The translations under genes and the position numbers were made by a program. A stretch of 64,000 nt of DNA from Alisma plantago-aquatica. Its lineage: Eukaryota; Streptophyta; Magnoliopsida; Alismatales; Alismataceae. Shown here piece after piece: positions 1-13,252 of this stretch. Numbering within the stretch: the stretch's first letter is position 1; each line of letters begins with the position of its first letter. The notes under the pieces are model-generated. The model was not told the DNA's origin. It saw only the letters and a list, made by a program, of their open reading frames with translations, and did no database searches. Location of the stretch: the NCBI GenBank assembly GCA_963693085.1, contig OY856413.1, forward strand, positions 469,756,879-469,820,878. Reading direction: 5' to 3'.

Positions 1-1158
1 CCACCAGTGCATGGACTAAGATTTTTGATTGAACATTATAATTTACAACCATCCCTTCCTTTTGCAGTATAACAAAACGCATCACAAATTTCATTATCAT
101 AGGAGAAACCCCTTTCTTTTAATCTTCTTTTGCTCTCTGGAACCAATGTAAATGATGCCATAAACAGATGTCATGACAGTCTGTTTTATCAATTTCATGT
201 CAACCTATAACACTAATATTCATAGTAAACTAGATACACAAAGATCTAGGATAAAACTAGCATTAAAATTTAGAAAAGTCCCAATGGATAGTTGGTCAGT
301 AGATAGAACCTTGTTATGTTGTTGTGTACTTCCATACATTTTCCTCATAGACCAGAGGACCATTCATCAAACAATCAAGTTGCGTGCTTGACTCAGACTA
401 TACCTTAAATTGTGATGAATGTAGTTTTCCCTCTGAGAGCAATGCCAACAAAGTCAAATCTACTAAGCTCGATGTAGGCAGTTGTCCCAATAAAAATATA
501 GTCAGAAATCATTAAAAATGGGATGAATGTAGTTGTCCCTGTTCACTTAAGGTTAACCATCAAAATGTAGTAGATCGGGCAACTATACAACATTAATCTT
601 AGGTGCCAGATGGAGAATGTCATCAGTTTGACAAGGACAAAAGAGAAGTTGTAGAAAAAGGAGGCTAGGTAGAGGAAGCATCTTACTATTATGGAAAACA
701 TTCCTATCATGCCCCAAAGAATAAGCAAAGACAACTTTTCAGGTCAACTAATTTGGATTGTGGGCTTAAAAGAGGACCGTGCTGAATATTAAATGTTTAA
801 CTTGGGATGTGTTGCATGCTCCTCTGCGTATCCACTATAAATTCGAGAGTTCTAGGGATGGGAGCCCCTTTGAAACCCTTCTCATGGGATTAAGTTGATG
901 ACATTGTGAAAGGAATTGCTAGAGATGACTACCAATTTGATTATTCATATGATGACTCCACATTCCCATTCTGCTCTTGTTCTCATTCTTTTCTATCTGT
1001 TGAGTAAAAAGTAAAAAATGATGTTCAAAATATAAAGATTTGTGATCAAATGACAAATTGATGACACTTGTGATGTGTCCAAAATAGAGAAACAAGCATT
1101 CATGAAGTGAGGGGCTGCCTGCACATACCTCCATTGTGGACAAGTCTGAAATTGTCGG

Positions 1159-1620
1159 ATGCAACAAAGTTCTTCAGCACCAACAACCTTCAGAAGTGAA
1201 TATGAGACAATTGGAAGGTGGGTTTCTATGAATGTAGACACTGTTGTGAATAGGAAGAAATGCAATCAAAGCACAGTCTTTGTCGTGAGGGATGGCCAAG
1301 GCATGTGGCTAGCTGGAGCCATAGCTAAGCATGGTGGTTGTAATCCTCTAGAAGAGAACTACTTGCAATAAGCAGGTGATGGAAGGAGTACGCGAGACAG
1401 CTTGCAATAAATGGCTGATCCTTCACAAACTTTTCCACCCTCTTTATCAATGGTTCACAACCCTACCCACCCAAGTACCTCATCTGGTAGAAGGTATTAG
1501 AAGAAGATGTACATGGTTTCGACAGCACAAACCTTCTACATATTGGTAGACTAGTGAACTACCTAGATGACAAATTAGCCAAATGGTACCTCAAGCAACC
1601 AAATGGCTGACAAGCTATCT
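1159..1620 (+). pseudogene. Degenerate RNase H-like 3' remnant of a LINE (L1-type)
   Basis: The open segment from 1159 reads a tract with W-V-x-M-N-V-D, then VVRDGQGMWLAG, close to the pattern of the plant LINE RNase H (RVT_3) domain: a W-x-K-x-N-x-D start followed by an R-D-x-x-G-x-W strand. It ends at a stop near 1369. The same frame carries further stops but still shows SNQMADKLS near 1600, resembling the conserved N-x-x-A-D-x-L-A near the end of that domain. No reverse transcriptase segment is recognisable upstream. It is a decayed fragment and probably not expressed. Confidence 0.42.
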
Positions 1621-4600
1621 ATCTACTATACTGATGTTACTTGTGTATGTAGTGATCTAGAAATTTGTATAGGCATCCAAAGCCTAGAAAGGGTTGAAGT
1701 GTAATAGCTGTCTTGGTAGTCCAAAAAAAGAAATTGATGGTCAATAGCATTTCACTATCAGTTAAGGCCACGACATAAGAGATAAATGACTTTTACAAAT
1801 GCAAACTTGATTGTAGAAAATCCGCATGAATAGGAAGTCTTGCACAAGGTTAACCATGTGCTATATATGGCATTTGAAGAGCAATATTATGCGTAGGCTC
1901 ACGTGCCAAAGATTTTAGAAGGTAATAGGTCTTCAAAAGGAGTCAAAAACTTTCTCAATAGAAACATACATCAGCATGCCCCTTGACTCTGATCCGAGCT
2001 TACAGACATCTGAATCATCAAATGCAAAACCCCACACCATCCAGAAAGGCTCTGAAAGCTCATATACACCTAGAACAAAAGAAAATAGAAAGGGAATAAA
2101 AAACAAATATCAGTAACTTAGAATTTATAGACTTGGAATCAAATTGAATATCACTAGAAGAAAAAGATAGTGACATCTAAAAGCTTCTTTATCTGAACAA
2201 AGTAGTGATGTGACCTCATGTTGTTGTCGATTGTGATCTCAAAGTTGAATACCACAATAGTTTACATGCATTCCTCCTGATAATGATACAAAAACAATGA
2301 TCCTCCTGAGTAATTGAACCAAAATCAATAAATCTTTGTTCTTGAGTTTGTAAACCAAGAGCATTGCCCATGAACCATCATGAAAGCAATATGTAAATGC
2401 TTCCTATTTGGTACAGACATGTGCAAATGAAAAGCAAACTTTTCATCATTAAAGAGTAATCATACCATTTACTCCCATACATGGAAACCAAAGAGCATGA
2501 TCCAAGTCACAAATAGAAGAAGGTAAGAGATATTTATGGCGCAGATAATCATCATTCTGCATATGGCAGATACACAACAGATTTGTCAGTGCTCACAGCA
2601 CAAATACTATCAGAAAAATACTTCCATCTTGCTACAATGAACCAAATACCATTCTCCTCACCTCCCATTGTGACAACCATAGAGCTAGAAGAAGCAAACT
2701 AAAGTCTACAAGCCCCCTAAATGATGAACCTTAGGTTTATTCAGTAGAATAACAAAATATAGGACACATACCATCTCCTACATAAATTTATTCCTATCTT
2801 ATTAGTATAAATCACACTAGGGTGGGGGGTCTGGAATAGATATTCCATTAGTAGGAAACACATATACAGTTATCTTGGCTATCATTCATCTAACATCCAT
2901 AGTGAGAAAATGTGCAAGCTCACAACTCAAAACAATATCTCAACCATTTAGGCTTCAACCAGAGCCTATATGGGAGACAAGAATTCCAAATAAGATGGGC
3001 AAACTGTCTCTATAACAGCCCACGAAATAAATTACAAGAGAACCACTAGTAATGCCACTACCTAATGGTTCATATATGTTTGTATTTTGAGAATATAAAC
3101 TTCCTCACAAATAAATAGTAGGTAGGCCATCCCAAGTAAAATAGAGGAGACTTTTTGAAGCTAAAGCTTGGATGAGCCCGCCTGCTATGTGCCTCACCTC
3201 CTAATAATCATATTTTTTTAACAACATGAAACTATCAAACAAATCAATCTACAATCAAGTTCCAGAGTTTCTTCACACAATGTCTAATTATTAGGAATCC
3301 ATAAAGCTGATTCACCTTACAATAAATCAATATACATCACAACTACTCAATTGGAATTAATAAGGTAAAGACAAGAAGTTAGCCAAGAAAATGGTGAACT
3401 CAAGTGTCCATATCTCACTACTCATTTGAGGAAAAATACCACTTGAGAGCTAGAATGAGTTCAAGAACTATATACCCAAAAACTAAAACTCAGCAAAATA
3501 CCTTAGTAGGTAATGGTATATGCAAATCGGAATATAATGAAAACTTATATGGGTGAAAATCAAAATAAAACTCTACTTCTATGTTTCTGACCCTGAACAG
3601 ATTCAAGAGGATGTAGCGGGAAGAAAAGATATTGATGCTTTATAAAAGACAAAAAGAGAACTGTATCTCTATTTTGCCTCCACCTTTAAGGGGGCATTTC
3701 AATTATCTTAGATTTAACATTCACTACGAGTTTTATGATTCACATTTAGACACGTTCCTATGATTCTAGAGAATTTAGGATGTCATGACAAATGCCTTCT
3801 CCTTTGTATTTGTCCTTCTTTTGAAATGGGACATGATTCAATATGTATAAGAGGTGATACAGTGGTTTGCATAACATATAGGAATCATAACCCTTGGCAA
3901 AACCAATTTCAAAAGATGGTAAAGTGAGGGCCTTCTTCTCTTGCATGAGAAATCCTTAGAAGCTATATGCATATCTAGAGCTTCTAAAACATGCAACTAG
4001 TCTTGAAGACGACTTTACTGATTTGTGGAAAAAGCTCAATGCAATGTTATCCATGCCCGACAAGTACCCATTTGAAGTGAGATTGTAAAAGATGACATAT
4101 TACATGTTAGAAAATTAATGGCATAAAACTAAAGCTAATGTGGTTTATGCAACAAGAGCCTGATCAGGTTCATGGACTAGATGATGAAAGGAAAAATCTT
4201 TGGAAATTTGAAGAAATGAGATAAGAATAACCCGATGCTTGTCGTATTGTTTCTGTTGTTGAAACCAGATATGTTTTCATTGTTCTCGATGATCAACACT
4301 CACATTTCTAGCATGGTTAATTTCTATCAATAGATATGTTCCTCCACAAATCATATAAACTGTTCCTCCACAATAGGAACATATATAGGATTAGTTTCCA
4401 TTGTCGAAACTAGATATGTTGTCGCTATTCCCGATGATCGACACTTACATCAATACTAGGTGAAGAAAACTTCACATGTCTAGACCTATGGACCTTAATA
4501 GCATGGTACATGTGAAATGAGATTTTAGCAGCAAGATCAACATGGGAGCAGAAAAATCAGTAATAAATTTAGAAGACTGGAATTCAACACAACATAGTAA

Positions 4601-5060
4601 CCCAGACATGCAAGTATGCAACCTCAGAAATCTGGATCACCTACATCTGAACGTGATATCCAAATGAGAGGTTGATTCCATAAACCCTATCGTGAGAGTC
4701 ACGACTGTTGCTATTCATGTCCCTATATAAATACATAGATCTATAAAAGCCATATCAACCATTAATTTATCTCAGAGTTTAGCATCCTATCCCACTCAAT
4801 ATTCTACCTACAATTCAACAACATACTAGTTTCAACACCACATGCATGCAATTTAGTTCCACACCATATACTTGCATTTCAAAAATCTACTTGTGGTTCA
4901 ACACCATATGTGTGCAATTTAGTTCAACACCATATACCTACAAGTCAGCAGAATACTTGCATGAATCTACTGCAACAACTATATTTCCTTAAGAATTTTA
5001 AACACTAGAGTTGTATAGAGTGTACAAGAACCAATAATAGCAAATCATACTCAAGAGCAC
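1621..5060. other. AT-rich stretch without a supportable gene
   Basis: Short ORFs only, none with a recognisable domain. Near-duplicate short phrases occur at about 4250-4310 and 4400-4445 (Gaaaccagatatgtt with the following Cgatgatc..acact). Similar Tcaacaccatat phrases recur at about 4840-4935. I see no tRNA, no LTR end and no promoter I would defend. It probably belongs to the body of the CACTA element ending at 7670. Confidence 0.5.
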
Positions 5061-5227
5061 CTCCACAGTTGTAAAGAACAAATAATAAGAACACTTCAGG
5101 TCTTCAGAGAATACCAAAGAGTCACTTGCATCCAGGAAAGCCATCAACATGCCATCTTGGTCATAGGGAAAATGGAGAAGTCTTTGCAATTTAGTGACAC
5201 CGAGAATGTGACATGTGGGATCTGCTC
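5061..5227 (-). other. Exon-like segment (minus strand), possible captured gene piece
   Basis: On the minus strand an open segment is preceded by a pyrimidine tract ending in AG (acceptor at 5228-5229) and followed by GAG|GTGCTC (donor at 5059-5060). It encodes an unrecognised tract including GVTKLQRLLHFPYDQDG. Together with the segment at 6821-6909 it could be part of a host gene carried by the CACTA element, which is a known habit of CACTA elements. I do not recognise the protein, and chance is a real alternative. Confidence 0.25.
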
Positions 5228-5901
5228 CTTGAGTGAGAGAAATGCTAGTGAAAATCACAAACTAAAGACTTAAGATACGGAAAAGCAATTTACATGGTAG
5301 CTTACCAGACCTTGATATATCAACCCTCTAGTGGCCATCTTGACTCATTCGTGACTCCAATCAGGAGAGAGGCTAGCCAACTTTACTCAATAAGTTGAGA
5401 GGGTGATTGAGCTCTTTCTTAGTGAGATATTTTAAGATTTTCAAGCTTAAGGAAGATAAATCCTATAAAGTTTAGAAGACAGAACAGCAAAAATGAATAT
5501 ATGCATAAAAAAAGAGACATCAAATGGCTGCCACAGACAGGACATATGTAATAAAAGAGGGACCATATAATGTTCAATGTACCATTTCAATTGAGTTGGT
5601 AGCCTTTGAAAAATTGATTGATGCCTATGCATATTATGTATCCCAATAAATGGCATTTCCACCAACCTAGTACCATGGATTCTGTTCAAGATAAAAAAAC
5701 TTAATACATCAAGGAAAAAGTTAACACGATGGACAGATTCTAGCATAAATATTAAGGATGTCAACATTACGATAGTTCTCAATTAGAGCTACATCCAATT
5801 ACATAAGAATATGGTTTTGCAAAGTACACATAGTCATTCCAAAGTTCTACACATACAAGTAGCAAAAAATAGAATTCCTTACACCCTAAAGTGAATCAGT
5901 A

Positions 5902-5904
<3 letters not shown>

Positions 5905-5966
<62 letters not shown>
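5905..5966. repeat. (AT)31 microsatellite
   Basis: Uninterrupted AT dinucleotide repeat of 62 bases. Such tracts are prone to slippage and to sequencing or assembly length error. Confidence 0.97.
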
Positions 5967-5968
<2 letters not shown>

Positions 5969-6820
5969 TTACAATTACTAATTTGATTTGATTGCAAATG
6001 GTTCCCTAGTTTCAAGAAGTTGTAATTGATGCTATTGTTGAAAGGTTTCGTATTTCCTATCCAAAATCCTTAATCCAGACCGACATCTCTCTGAACCAAA
6101 ATTTCCATCAGTCTCCAGCTATCCACTTGATTGACCTAGGACCATCGGATCTTAACCCTAAGCCTAATGTAGACATACATGTGAAGGTAGTCCTCACGAA
6201 GGGGCGTTTGCACCAACCTAGGTATTTTACATTTTTTTAACATATATATAGTTAATACACCTAGCTATCTACCTATCTATATATATATAGTTATATTCGA
6301 CTATATTAATTTCTAAATATACTTATACCAAATTTCTCAAAGCTTAGCCAATCATTGACTTGACCTATATCACACCTGACTTGGCCTTTGCTAGACCTAA
6401 CTCTCTTGATTTTGACCCGAGGTGATCTAGATTTGACCTAGTTAAACCTTAATCTAGCCTACCTTGCCCTAATTTGACCAAAATCAAACCTAATTTGACA
6501 TGACATGACCGAATCAGACCTAACTTCCATTTATTTGCCTTAATTGAACCTAAATTAATAGTTGAGGAGATAGATAGAAAGACAAGTCAGATAAAAAAGC
6601 TAATAGTTAGACACTCTAAACATTGTAGGTGAAGTGACTTGCCTCAATCACCCTTAGATGAGGTTTCCACTAGTGAGAAGGTGTGGAGATGCAGGGCTAC
6701 GGAAGTATGAAGTATTTACCAAGTAGGAGAAATACATCAGCTAACTGAATCCAACTAAGAGAAATTCATCAGTAGTAAATCCGGACTAATAAGTGTCTAG
6801 AGAACAAAGTTCATGCATAC

Positions 6821-6909
6821 CTCTCTACAAGTTCGGCCGTAATAGAGACAGTCAGGGTCATTTTGATCAAAAGGTATCGCATCTACTTGAGGCACACTAT
6901 CTTTGTGAT
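6821..6909 (-). other. Exon-like segment (minus strand) with good splice borders
   Basis: Read on the minus strand, a polypyrimidine tract ends in TTTCAG (acceptor at 6910-6911), then an 89-nt open segment encodes a tract including IPFDQNDPDCLYYGRTC, then GAG|GTATGC provides a donor (6819-6820). A GC-richer block upstream on the same strand (about 7080-7400, with a short open tract containing GEEFLGGPRPARKQKRGDE) could be a first exon. The product is not recognised. It may be a captured gene fragment inside the CACTA element, or a host gene relic. Confidence 0.3.
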
Positions 6910-7553
6910 CTGAAATGAAATAGAAAAGATGGGATTTCATCAGAATGAACATATCCAACATTGGCAGGCCAAATGACCAAGAAAAAGATAGTAAATTTTG
7001 ATTCATATTGTCTACTAGAATAAGTCATACATCCTCATAAGGAAAATTTTCATCAATGGAACCATAAAATTGGCAAGCTTTGACCCTAATGAATGTTCTT
7101 CTCCTAGCTCATCTCCTCTTTTTTGCTTCCTCGCCGGTCTTGGTCCTCCCAGAAACTCTTCTCCGACGATCTTCGAGGCTAGGTGTTAAATGAGGGGAGG
7201 AATGGGGTGTGTGGCGAGAGTGTGTTCGTGCTCTAGTGTTGTGATGAAATGAGAAGAGGGTGAGAGAGAGAGAATGTGATTGTGAGGGTTGGGGTAGGGA
7301 TGCCTATCGGGGTTGACGGGGGCGGAGGAGATGAGGTGGCATCAGGCGTGATCGGGGAGGATGGGCAGTACTGAGTGACGTGCACGACTAAGGTAAACAT
7401 GGAGTATCTAGTGCAAATATGGGAGATAATGGAGCTAGCATGCCAAAATTGAAATTTTCAGAAGTGTTGGTTCTTATTTCAGAGGAGAAGGATACATAGC
7501 AGTGCTAGTTTTGTAATGGATCAAAATTTGTAGGGAATTTGTAGCTATTATCA

Positions 7554-7670
7554 TCAACTACATTTTCTTTGTTTACATATTTTAATTTTGTAATGAATCA
7601 CACACTTTAACTACATATACAATATATGTAGTTATAATAATTGTAGTTAAATCATACTTTTTTTTTAGTG
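7554..7670. repeat. CACTA terminal and subterminal repeat region
   Basis: Contains at least four copies of AACTACA or its complement (near 7557, 7611, 7629 and 7643), two of them forming the dyad AACTACATAT..ATATGTAGTT, and the terminal TTTTTAGTG at 7662-7670. Subterminal repeats in CACTA elements are the binding sites for the TNPA-type protein (established for En/Spm). Motif function here is inferred. Confidence 0.6.
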
Positions 7671-8029
7671 TCAATGCATGATTTCTTCTTATCTTGATCC
7701 CATCTTCAATTCTAACCATTTCTTTTCACTCAAAGCTTGAGGAAGAGCCTTGGGATAGTGAAAGGAGTTGCATCCACCATTTTTGACGTGAGCTTGAAGC
7801 TTTGAAGCTCAATTGGAGGCGGGTTATATAACTTGAACCCCTCTACATTCTTATTCAACTATCAATCTTGCAATTTTGTTGATTCCTTCATCTTCTTGAT
7901 TAATTGTTTATTGTAATTGGTAAATTCATGAAATCAAAAGTATTATAAGTTACAGGGACGAAGGTAGATGATGATGACATCATCTTGGACACTTTTCCCA
8001 AGGAATTCCTTTTCCAATTGGTTTCAACA

Positions 8030-8990
8030 AGTTGTCCATTCAGTTTCAACAAACCCGTTTGGAATTAAACGGTTTCATCAAACCGTTAGGAACTAAACAT
8101 TTTCAAACAGTTTGGAAGAGTTGACCATAGTTGAACGTTTGGAGATTTGATGCTAATAATGATGGTTGATGACCCATTAAATTTAATTGATTAATTCCAA
8201 AGGGTTCATTAGTTGAGGGTTCATCAATTACCAAACCCTAATCGGGTTAAGTGCTGAATTTCCAATTGATTGATTTAGATTTTTGGGTTGATTAACCCAA
8301 ACGGTCTCAAGACCGTTTGGAGATCACCCAAATGGTCTCAAAACCATTTGGAGGTCAACCAAGACCGTTTGTAGGACTAGGGTGAGTATGGTTGAGTAAT
8401 TGAAGGTCCAGAGATACCAAATTGAAATGCAATTAATAGTTGATTTGATGATCAATCCAATGATCTAAACCCTAATGGAATTTCACAAATTTCAGTGATG
8501 TGATGGGGAAAATGGTCTCAAGACCGTTTGGAGGTCATCCAAACGACCTCAAGACCATTTGGGGTCAGGTTATATCATAGTTTGATGATGATTCATTGAT
8601 TTCAATTGAATCAACTCCACAATGTTAATCAATGAAGGTTCCTCGATTTCAAAACTCTAATTGAAAGTTTCTTGATTATAAATCTAGTTCAATTGGGTTC
8701 AAAACCCTAATTGATGGTCCAATTGAAGGATGATTCAATATTTCAATTGATGAATGAATCAAGGATTCCATTGATAGTCGGTTCATTGAGGGAAACCTTG
8801 AATTGTTTTGGTGTTGAAAGACCTTTTTGGTCCATTCGGTTTTGAGAGGGTTTGGACCAAACGGTCTTAAGACCGTTTGGTTCCAAACGGTCTCAAGACC
8901 CTTTGGGTCCAAACGGTCTCAAACCGTTTGGAGACCCAAGCCCAATCAGTTTCAACACACTCATGCCCAAACAATTTCAAACCGTTTAGA
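8030..8990. repeat. Cluster of CAAACGG inverted-repeat dyads
   Basis: Repeated imperfect palindrome with arms CCAAACGGTCT and AGACCGTTTGG around a central CA. Good copies are near 8302, 8857, 8882 and 8911; weaker ones are near 8329, 8512 and 8540. The same dyad recurs in all LTR copies of the family. Confidence 0.85.
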
Positions 8991-9384
8991 GAGTAAAGGG
9001 TCAAGAACGTTTAGTGATTCAATGTGATCATATCAATTGAAAACTTATTTTGATGAAGGATCATTTGACCCTATAATTTTTATTGATTTATCTCAAAGAT
9101 AATCACTAGGTTTGCACCTTTAAGGTACCAAGTGATTGTTAACCTTAGGAGAGTTAATCCTTGAAGCTTAAAATAAGAAATACTTCAATACACTATGTCA
9201 ACCCTAATTGAATGTACTTAATTGAAGGGTTGGTTGACCTAATCTAACTAAGTTTGACATAATCAATATCCTAGAGAGGATGAGAGAGAGAGGAATCCAT
9301 ACATGTAGGATAATCATGTAATGGATAAGCCTCAAGACCTTCAATATGAATAAACTATGAATTTAGGATACGATGCTTGATGAA

Positions 9385-9800
9385 GAAGATCATGAAACCC
9401 TAATCAAGAAGATTGATGAACCTTAACCCTAATTTAGGGTAAAGATGTAACCCTAATCAAGGGTAAAAACATGAGAAATCCTAACTATGGGTAATGTAAT
9501 GTGAAACCCTAATTGAGGGTGATTCCATGAGAAACCCTAATTGAGGGTGATTCCATGAGAAACCCTGATTGAGGGTGATTCCATGAGAAACCCTAATTGA
9601 GGGTGATTTCATGAGAAACCCTAATTGAGGCTGATTCCATAAGAAACCCTAATTGAGGCAGATTCCATGAGAGAACCTTAATTGGAATGAATAGTAAACT
9701 CTAATTATGGGCAATGTGATATGAAACCCTAATGTAGGGTGATGCTATATGTAAGCCTAACCCTAAGGAAGGATGATAGTATGTGAAACCCTAAACCCTA
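9385..9800. repeat. AAACCCTAA-rich degenerate tandem repeat
   Basis: A unit of about 28 bp, AAACCCTAATTGAGGGTGA plus TTCCATGAG, is repeated several times (9505-9670) and surrounded by scattered AAACCCTAA words. AAACCCTA is the plant telobox/telomere word, but spacing is irregular and this is not a telomere array. Confidence 0.8.
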
Positions 9801-11600
9801 CTAAAGGGTGATGGTATGGGAGACCCTAATTCTAATAATGGAATGGTGACTATTACACTGATAAGGGAAATACCTAAAGTGATTGATTATAGGCAACCTT
9901 ATAGTAAGTAATGCCTTAACCCGAAATGAGTCCATATCATTGAACATAGTTGGACAATTCTTATGTGTGACCTATGCACTTTATGATAAAAGTGATAGGT
10001 TATAGTATGAAAGTATTAAGATGGGGAAATAACTTAATACAAGATAAGTTGATAAACTCAAGTCAGTTAAAAGTAATAAAGAAAATGAAACATCAGGAAT
10101 TGACAGATATCACATTTAGTATTTCAGGGTTGACATACTTTGATAAATATAGGCTAATATATCTTGAAAAAGGGGTTAAGTCAAGATAAGGAGTATGATA
10201 TAGTCATACCATGGTAAGGATGAGAGATGATCTCAAACCTTGTATTGATAATCCTTAATGATATATGATGAGAGTAAGAGGCATGAGTGAATACTTGTGA
10301 TATCAAAAGATGCTCCAAGAGGAGTGGATCAATTTATTAGGATTGGATTGACAATATGAACATGAAATGCTAAACAATGTAAAATGGGATATGAGAAACT
10401 CAAATTTGATGTGAATAGTACACCCTAACCCTATTAAGGGAATAAGGGTGTTACTCTTGTTTTATAAGATGTACATTTTCCTTATGTGCCAATATGTTAT
10501 TGTGCTAAGTAAGAGGTAATAAGATGTGTATTGACCTTATGTGCCAATATGTTGTTGTTGCTTAGTAAAAGTAACAAAATGAGCATGGACTTTATAAGTC
10601 ATATGAATAAGTTGTTGCCTAGTGAAAGGTGACAAGACACTTAATGGGCCTTGTAAGCCACGTGAGATTCTTGTGTAACAAGTATCATGTATACCTCGGT
10701 CTGAGGACCTAGAGGTAATAGTTACCTAACAAGTGGTAACAGTGTTCAATGATGAACTAAGGCTTTAAATACCCAGATTTGATAAGCATGATAATGATGT
10801 GGTTGAGGGATGAGAATTCCCAGTATTAAAATGAGGGACTGAGATCCCAATGTCTTATAAAGATTGAGAAATGATTGATGAAAATAGTACATGTTTCTTT
10901 GTAGCATTTGTCTGAATAAGTTATGTTTGAGAAATTGATTTGATACTAAAATAATATGATAACATACTTAATTAATTAAGTGAAATCATATCATGTAGAG
11001 CCCTAACCATAGATCCATCATCGTTAGTAATTTGGTGATGGTGGAACGGGTTGCTCCGCAGTAAAACCTGGAGTTTGCATATTTTTGAATATGTGTGGGT
11101 CAATGGACAAAAATATCCTTACGTCCTCTTGGGGGAATTGATGGAAGGTAAACATTAAACCTCTCAATCCTTCATTATATGTACCGGGATGGATGTATCA
11201 CGAATCTCCCGAAGATTGGGATGGATGTATCATGAATCTCCCAATAATATTAATGTTGGACTGATGGAGGTGAACTTGAAATCTCTTGATTGCGAAGAGA
11301 GTGCAACTGACCCTGCCTCTATAGCGAAGTTGCCAGTATACCCTGGAAAGCTATGTAGCAGAGACACAAGATGTCCTATATGTGATCTCACACTAATTGA
11401 GATGTGGGAGGTCTTGGAAGCTGGCTCTTCCATTTACCTTGTATGGTACCGATTTTGACTTCGCAGTGGTCAGTTGGAGTATGAGCGGTATACCTCATCT
11501 CCTCAGGGTATATGTGTGATTGTAAAATGTAATCAGTCGTATAGCATGTTTGCTTAAGGATTGAATACAGAAATTTACTGGATGATGTTACATTTCTTTT

Positions 11601-11696
11601 ATGCATCTCTAGTTGATAGAAGTTATTTATATTTCATTACATTCATTGATGCATCTCTAGTTGATAGAAGTTATTTATATTTCTTTACATTCATTG
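11601..11696. repeat. 48-bp tandem duplication
   Basis: Two adjacent 48-bp units start at 11601 and 11649, each beginning ATGCATCTCTAGTTGATAG, differing by one base (A/T before the final TTACATTCATTG). Confidence 0.95.
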
Positions 11697-12375
11697 CAAG
11701 TAGATGAATGAATTACAACTCTACCATGGGTAAATACAATGTCCTCCTTAGGAAAGGAGATTACTTTACTTTGTTCATACAGTGATCCATCTGCTGTTAA
11801 ATATATAAGATTTTACCTGCTCAACTTTATTTTAATAACTACAATAATAATGTTTTGGTGGAGAGTTATATCTCTCGTTGGGGCAATTTTCAATTGTCTC
11901 ACCCCCGTGGGATCCAACATTTTTAGGTGGACGCAGACAAGAAATAGAAATCCCTACAGTAGAGGAAAGACAGCAACAACAGGGATAGCAGTGAGATCTC
12001 AGGTGGAGATATTGTCTATCAAGTCATATAGATAGTAGTCCTATGTGTCGTCTCTGTACTCTGAGGTCCTCAGAGTTAGTAGTTAATGTTTTTGATAATC
12101 GATTTGAGATTTTGGCTTGATGCCTTGAGGTTTTTATACTGCCTGTATACAGTGTTAATAGGGCAGTTAATGTTTGTAATCCTCGAGAAGAGATGGTACA
12201 AGGCATGTACTTATGAACCAGGTTGTAAATGTATTACATTGGTTCCTGATGCAAGAGTTTTCCTATGTTTGGATCTCTTTGTAAAAAGTTTTAATTTTTA
12301 GTGATTTTCAGTAATTCTGTTGTTAACGAATGCTTCTGCTTAAGTAAATCCTATTTTTGTAAGTTGGATGTCACA

Positions 12376-13252
12376 TAGCTAGTCATATTTTCATGAGGCC
12401 CATGGGCCAAGAGATTGGCCACCTACATGAGTTCATGAGGCCCAAGGGGTAAATGTGAGAGTCACTCCATAAGTGCATAAGGTCCATGAGGACAAGAGGG
12501 GATCACTCCAAAGGTACATGTACCCCTAGAATCCTTGAAAATATGACTAGGGCTAACGATACACGATATGTAGATATAAAAGATACAAGAAGTCACGATA
12601 TAATGAAATCTTAAAGGAGTGTGCACAAACTCAAGAGTGAGAAAGGCAATTGACTTCATGAAATGTAAGAACATTATGGGATTAATAGTGAGTATGGCTT
12701 AGAGTCATGTTGAGATTGATTCAACCTAAAATGTGAAATTTTGAGATAATATGTGGATACACCATCTATGCCCATGCATGGGATGAACTCTATACTTGGA
12801 TTGCAGTCAAATTCCTATTTCATATTATTATGAGTGAGGGGATTGGATATACATATGTTATGCTTAAAGTTGACTTATGAGAATGAATACATTAAGTTGA
12901 GTTTCAATAACATGACATGGGGTTTGAGGTGTTACCTCACTCTAATGTGAAAATAAATCAACAATAGGTTGGAAACCTAGGTGAAAATGATAGTCACCAA
13001 GTGAAATTGGAAATGACAAATTAAAAATGAAATTTAAGTGAAAATGAAAATGTGATATCATGTAAATACCGAGGATGTGGATATACCTTGAATTTAATCA
13101 AGGTACCAATCTTAGTAATAATATGAGGACTTTTTCTATCAATAAAAGATTTTAAGGTACCCAAGAAAGGTTGCTACCCCAAAGGTTTGAGACTAAGATA
13201 ACCTTATTAAGTTTTAATTTTTGGGAAAAAAATCATTTTAAGGAGGGGTGAA
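12376..13252. other. Non-coding stretch, probably decayed Ty3/gypsy internal sequence
   Basis: No ORF with a recognisable domain. The right end carries AAGGAGGGGTGAA at 13240-13252, which looks like a polypurine tract directly before an LTR start. The stretch may therefore be the last non-coding part of an old retrotransposon's internal region. Confidence 0.35.

Larger units (their letters stand above)
1..7670. mobile_element. Right-hand part of a CACTA (En/Spm) DNA transposon running off the window
   Basis: The element end is seen at 7670. The plus strand finishes in a T-run followed by TAGTG, so the minus strand begins CACTAAAAAAAAAG, the CACTA terminal signature. Just inside are repeated subterminal motifs TAACTACA/TGTAGTTA in both orientations. 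Homology to the long LTR family starts immediately after 7670, so the element inserted into that LTR (a 3-bp duplication would be TCA, 7671-7673). The missing first ~1.05 kb of that LTR is not found upstream, so the other transposon end should lie outside the window. No transposase ORF is visible in these 7.7 kb, so this may be a non-autonomous or decayed copy. That the whole stretch belongs to one element is inference. Confidence 0.5.
7671..12375 (+). repeat. Diverged LTR copy of the long-LTR (LARD) family, left end displaced by CACTA
   Basis: Collinear with the LTR at 29955-35422 from about that LTR's position 1055 onward. Shared blocks are the AAAGCTTGAGGA block (7731), GCTCAATTGGAGGCGGGTT (7808), the CAAACGG dyads, the AAACCCTAATT-rich block, the GTTATATCTCTCG block (about 11863), and the U5-like end. 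It finishes TGTCACA at 12375, matching the TCGTCACA end of the intact copy. No primer-binding site follows, so it is a solo or isolated LTR. It lacks the 37-bp tandem array of the other copies and has about 600 bp of private sequence at 11040-11700. It is older than the copies at 29955-61396, judged by divergence. Confidence 0.8.

Noticed and set aside
8676..9027. ORFs of 66-78 codons on both strands
   Set aside because: They are translations of the CAAACGG dyads in an LTR. Equivalent frames are not conserved in the other LTR copies.
9385..9800. Interstitial telomere array
   Set aside because: AAACCCTAA words are frequent but irregularly spaced and part of a longer LTR-specific unit. No run of perfect 7-bp telomere repeats.
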